Positions 62,959-64,000 of a stretch of 64,000 nucleotides of DNA are shown piece by piece (position 1 is the first letter of the stretch; each line of letters starts with the position of its first letter). A model generated the notes under the pieces. That model saw only the letters and a list, made by a program, of their open reading frames with translations, did no database searches and was not told where the DNA came from. Both the position numbers and the translations under genes were made by a program. This DNA comes from Fratercula arctica (lineage: Eukaryota > Chordata > Aves > Charadriiformes > Alcidae), in the NCBI GenBank assembly GCA_947846985.1, contig CANTUZ010000002.1, positions 154,871,889-154,935,888 of the forward strand. The letters run 5' to 3'.

Positions 62959-64000
62959 TACTAATGCAGAAAGAAGCCTCTAATATGCCTTACCAAGCAT
63001 TCCCAGTGCCTTTTATTACAACACTCCTAATGCTTTGTGTCCTCAGATCCTGAAGGGAGCCATTAAAGAGCCGCCGTGTGAGCCAGCATCCATTTGTGGA
63101 TGAAGAATGCTAACGGCCGGCAGCGCCGCGGCTTTGGGGGGGGGCAGGTCCTGAACGACCTCCAGACAACCAGGAGGGAGTTCAAAACACCGCTGCAGGG
63201 GTGTCCATCCCATCTCAGCCTGCAGTAAAAGCTCCCCGTGCCATTTTGCAATGCTGCAAACGTTCTCCCTCCTTAAAGCAGCAATTTCTTCTTCTCTTGG
63301 TTTTCTCGTACTGCGTTTAAAGTCAGCGCCAAGGCTCCTTCTCCAAAATCTCTCAGATACAGCCACAACACTTGCCAGATGTCTGGGGGAGCCACTGAAT
63401 TAATACGGTGAATGCACATAAAAATTTAAAATAATATTTAATTTCCTCAGAACTTCTCTCACACCCCCTAGGGAACAGTTACCAGCTACGTGATATCTCA
63501 GCTGGACAAAACCCGTACAGCTGGGACAAAACTGCTGGGCATGTGAGTTTTCTGTGCAGAATCACAACACCGAGGGGCAGCGAGATGCAGGATCCGGTGG
63601 TCCAAGGTGGCAGCTCCATCTGTGGGTTTTAATTTTGCAGTTACGAACAATCGCCTCCACTCCAGAATCGGAATCCGCAGCCAGCAGATGCTTATTTAAC
63701 TCATGGCAAGATCTTGGCAGGCAGTCTGACGTTTTCAGAAGATAACTGCAGTTAATAGCACAGATCTACTTAATCACTTCAGTCAGGACAGAATGACCCA
63801 GTGTCGTCTTCAGATCTGATTTATGAAACGATGGCATCAAATAGGCTAAAGTAACTGGCTGCTACAGCGTCGATGACATGATGTTCCTGCAGTGCTTGAA
63901 CACATGGGTTTGGGGAGAGGCAGAAGGAGAACTAATGAAGCACAGAGACGGGGGTTACATCTTCCTCAAGGACTCCAGCCTGGCACATTAGGATCCCACG

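Larger units (their letters stand above)
56126..64000. other. Unique non-coding sequence, no gene seen
   Basis: No gene or further CR1 copy recognised. The segment near 58140-58520 is GC-richer with several CpGs (for example 'tttgcgcaaacacgtgcgca') and has overlapping short frames on both strands, none recognisable. There are small A runs near 56927 and 57435, a hairpin at 61726-61742, and an alternating purine-pyrimidine tract at 62917-62958. The segment near 63050-63150 is locally CpG-containing with a G9 run at 63136-63144. Confidence 0.55.

Noticed and set aside
1..64000. tRNA, rRNA, snoRNA genes, CRISPR arrays, operons or bacterial mobile elements
   Set aside because: No clover-leaf box A/B pair, no rRNA-like blocks, no regularly spaced repeats and no coding density consistent with prokaryotic DNA were seen by eye. 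A tRNAscan/Infernal run would be needed to exclude small RNAs fully.

Overview
The window reads as non-coding vertebrate DNA, most likely from a bird. The main evidence is a set of CR1-type LINE copies with the 3' end typical of birds (a 'ttggactagatgatct ... ccttccaac ... attctatgattct' tail), plus one short solo LTR of the TGT...ACA endogenous-retrovirus type. I found no convincing host protein-coding gene, rRNA, tRNA, CRISPR array or bacterial element. Most open reading frames are short chance frames. The few informative ones are decayed CR1 proteins. The window is best taken as part of a long intron or a gene-poor intergenic region.

Layout: 1-2188 is unique AT-rich sequence with a poly-T tract. 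A minus-strand CR1 fragment (2286-3160) lies between two direct repeats of about 95-99 bp (2189-2283 and 3193-3291). Then 3292-11437 is featureless. A plus-strand CR1 3' end (11438-11868) is followed by a second plus-strand CR1 3' end (12052-12815). That second copy is split by a complete 581-bp solo LTR (12167-12747) flanked by the 5-bp target duplication TAGGT. Unique sequence follows, with a MIR-like SINE relic at 20791-20930. Two very old CR1 pieces lie end to end at 23274-24205. The stretch 24206-36019 is unique apart from simple repeats. Small CR1 relics sit at 36020-36220 (+), 39895-40027 (-) and 42877-42975 (-).

The largest element is a nearly complete minus-strand CR1 at 43243-47003. 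It keeps the C-terminal SGNH/GDSL-esterase part of ORF1, then the APE-type endonuclease and reverse transcriptase of ORF2. ORF2 is broken by frameshifts and a stop. From 47004 to the end the sequence is mostly unique. It holds a plus-strand CR1 tail of the same type (55905-56125), a long pyrimidine tract, an alternating purine-pyrimidine palindrome and a few stretches that look like possible regulatory DNA.

No genes act together here. The biology is the layering of retroelement insertions of different ages: old reptile-like CR1 and MIR-like relics, then avian CR1 copies, then an LTR that landed inside one of them. I see no undescribed system. The points most worth a second look are the long direct repeats around the first CR1, the CRE/TATA promoter in the solo LTR, the SGNH-esterase frame that stays open but has lost catalytic residues, and several candidate conserved non-coding stretches.
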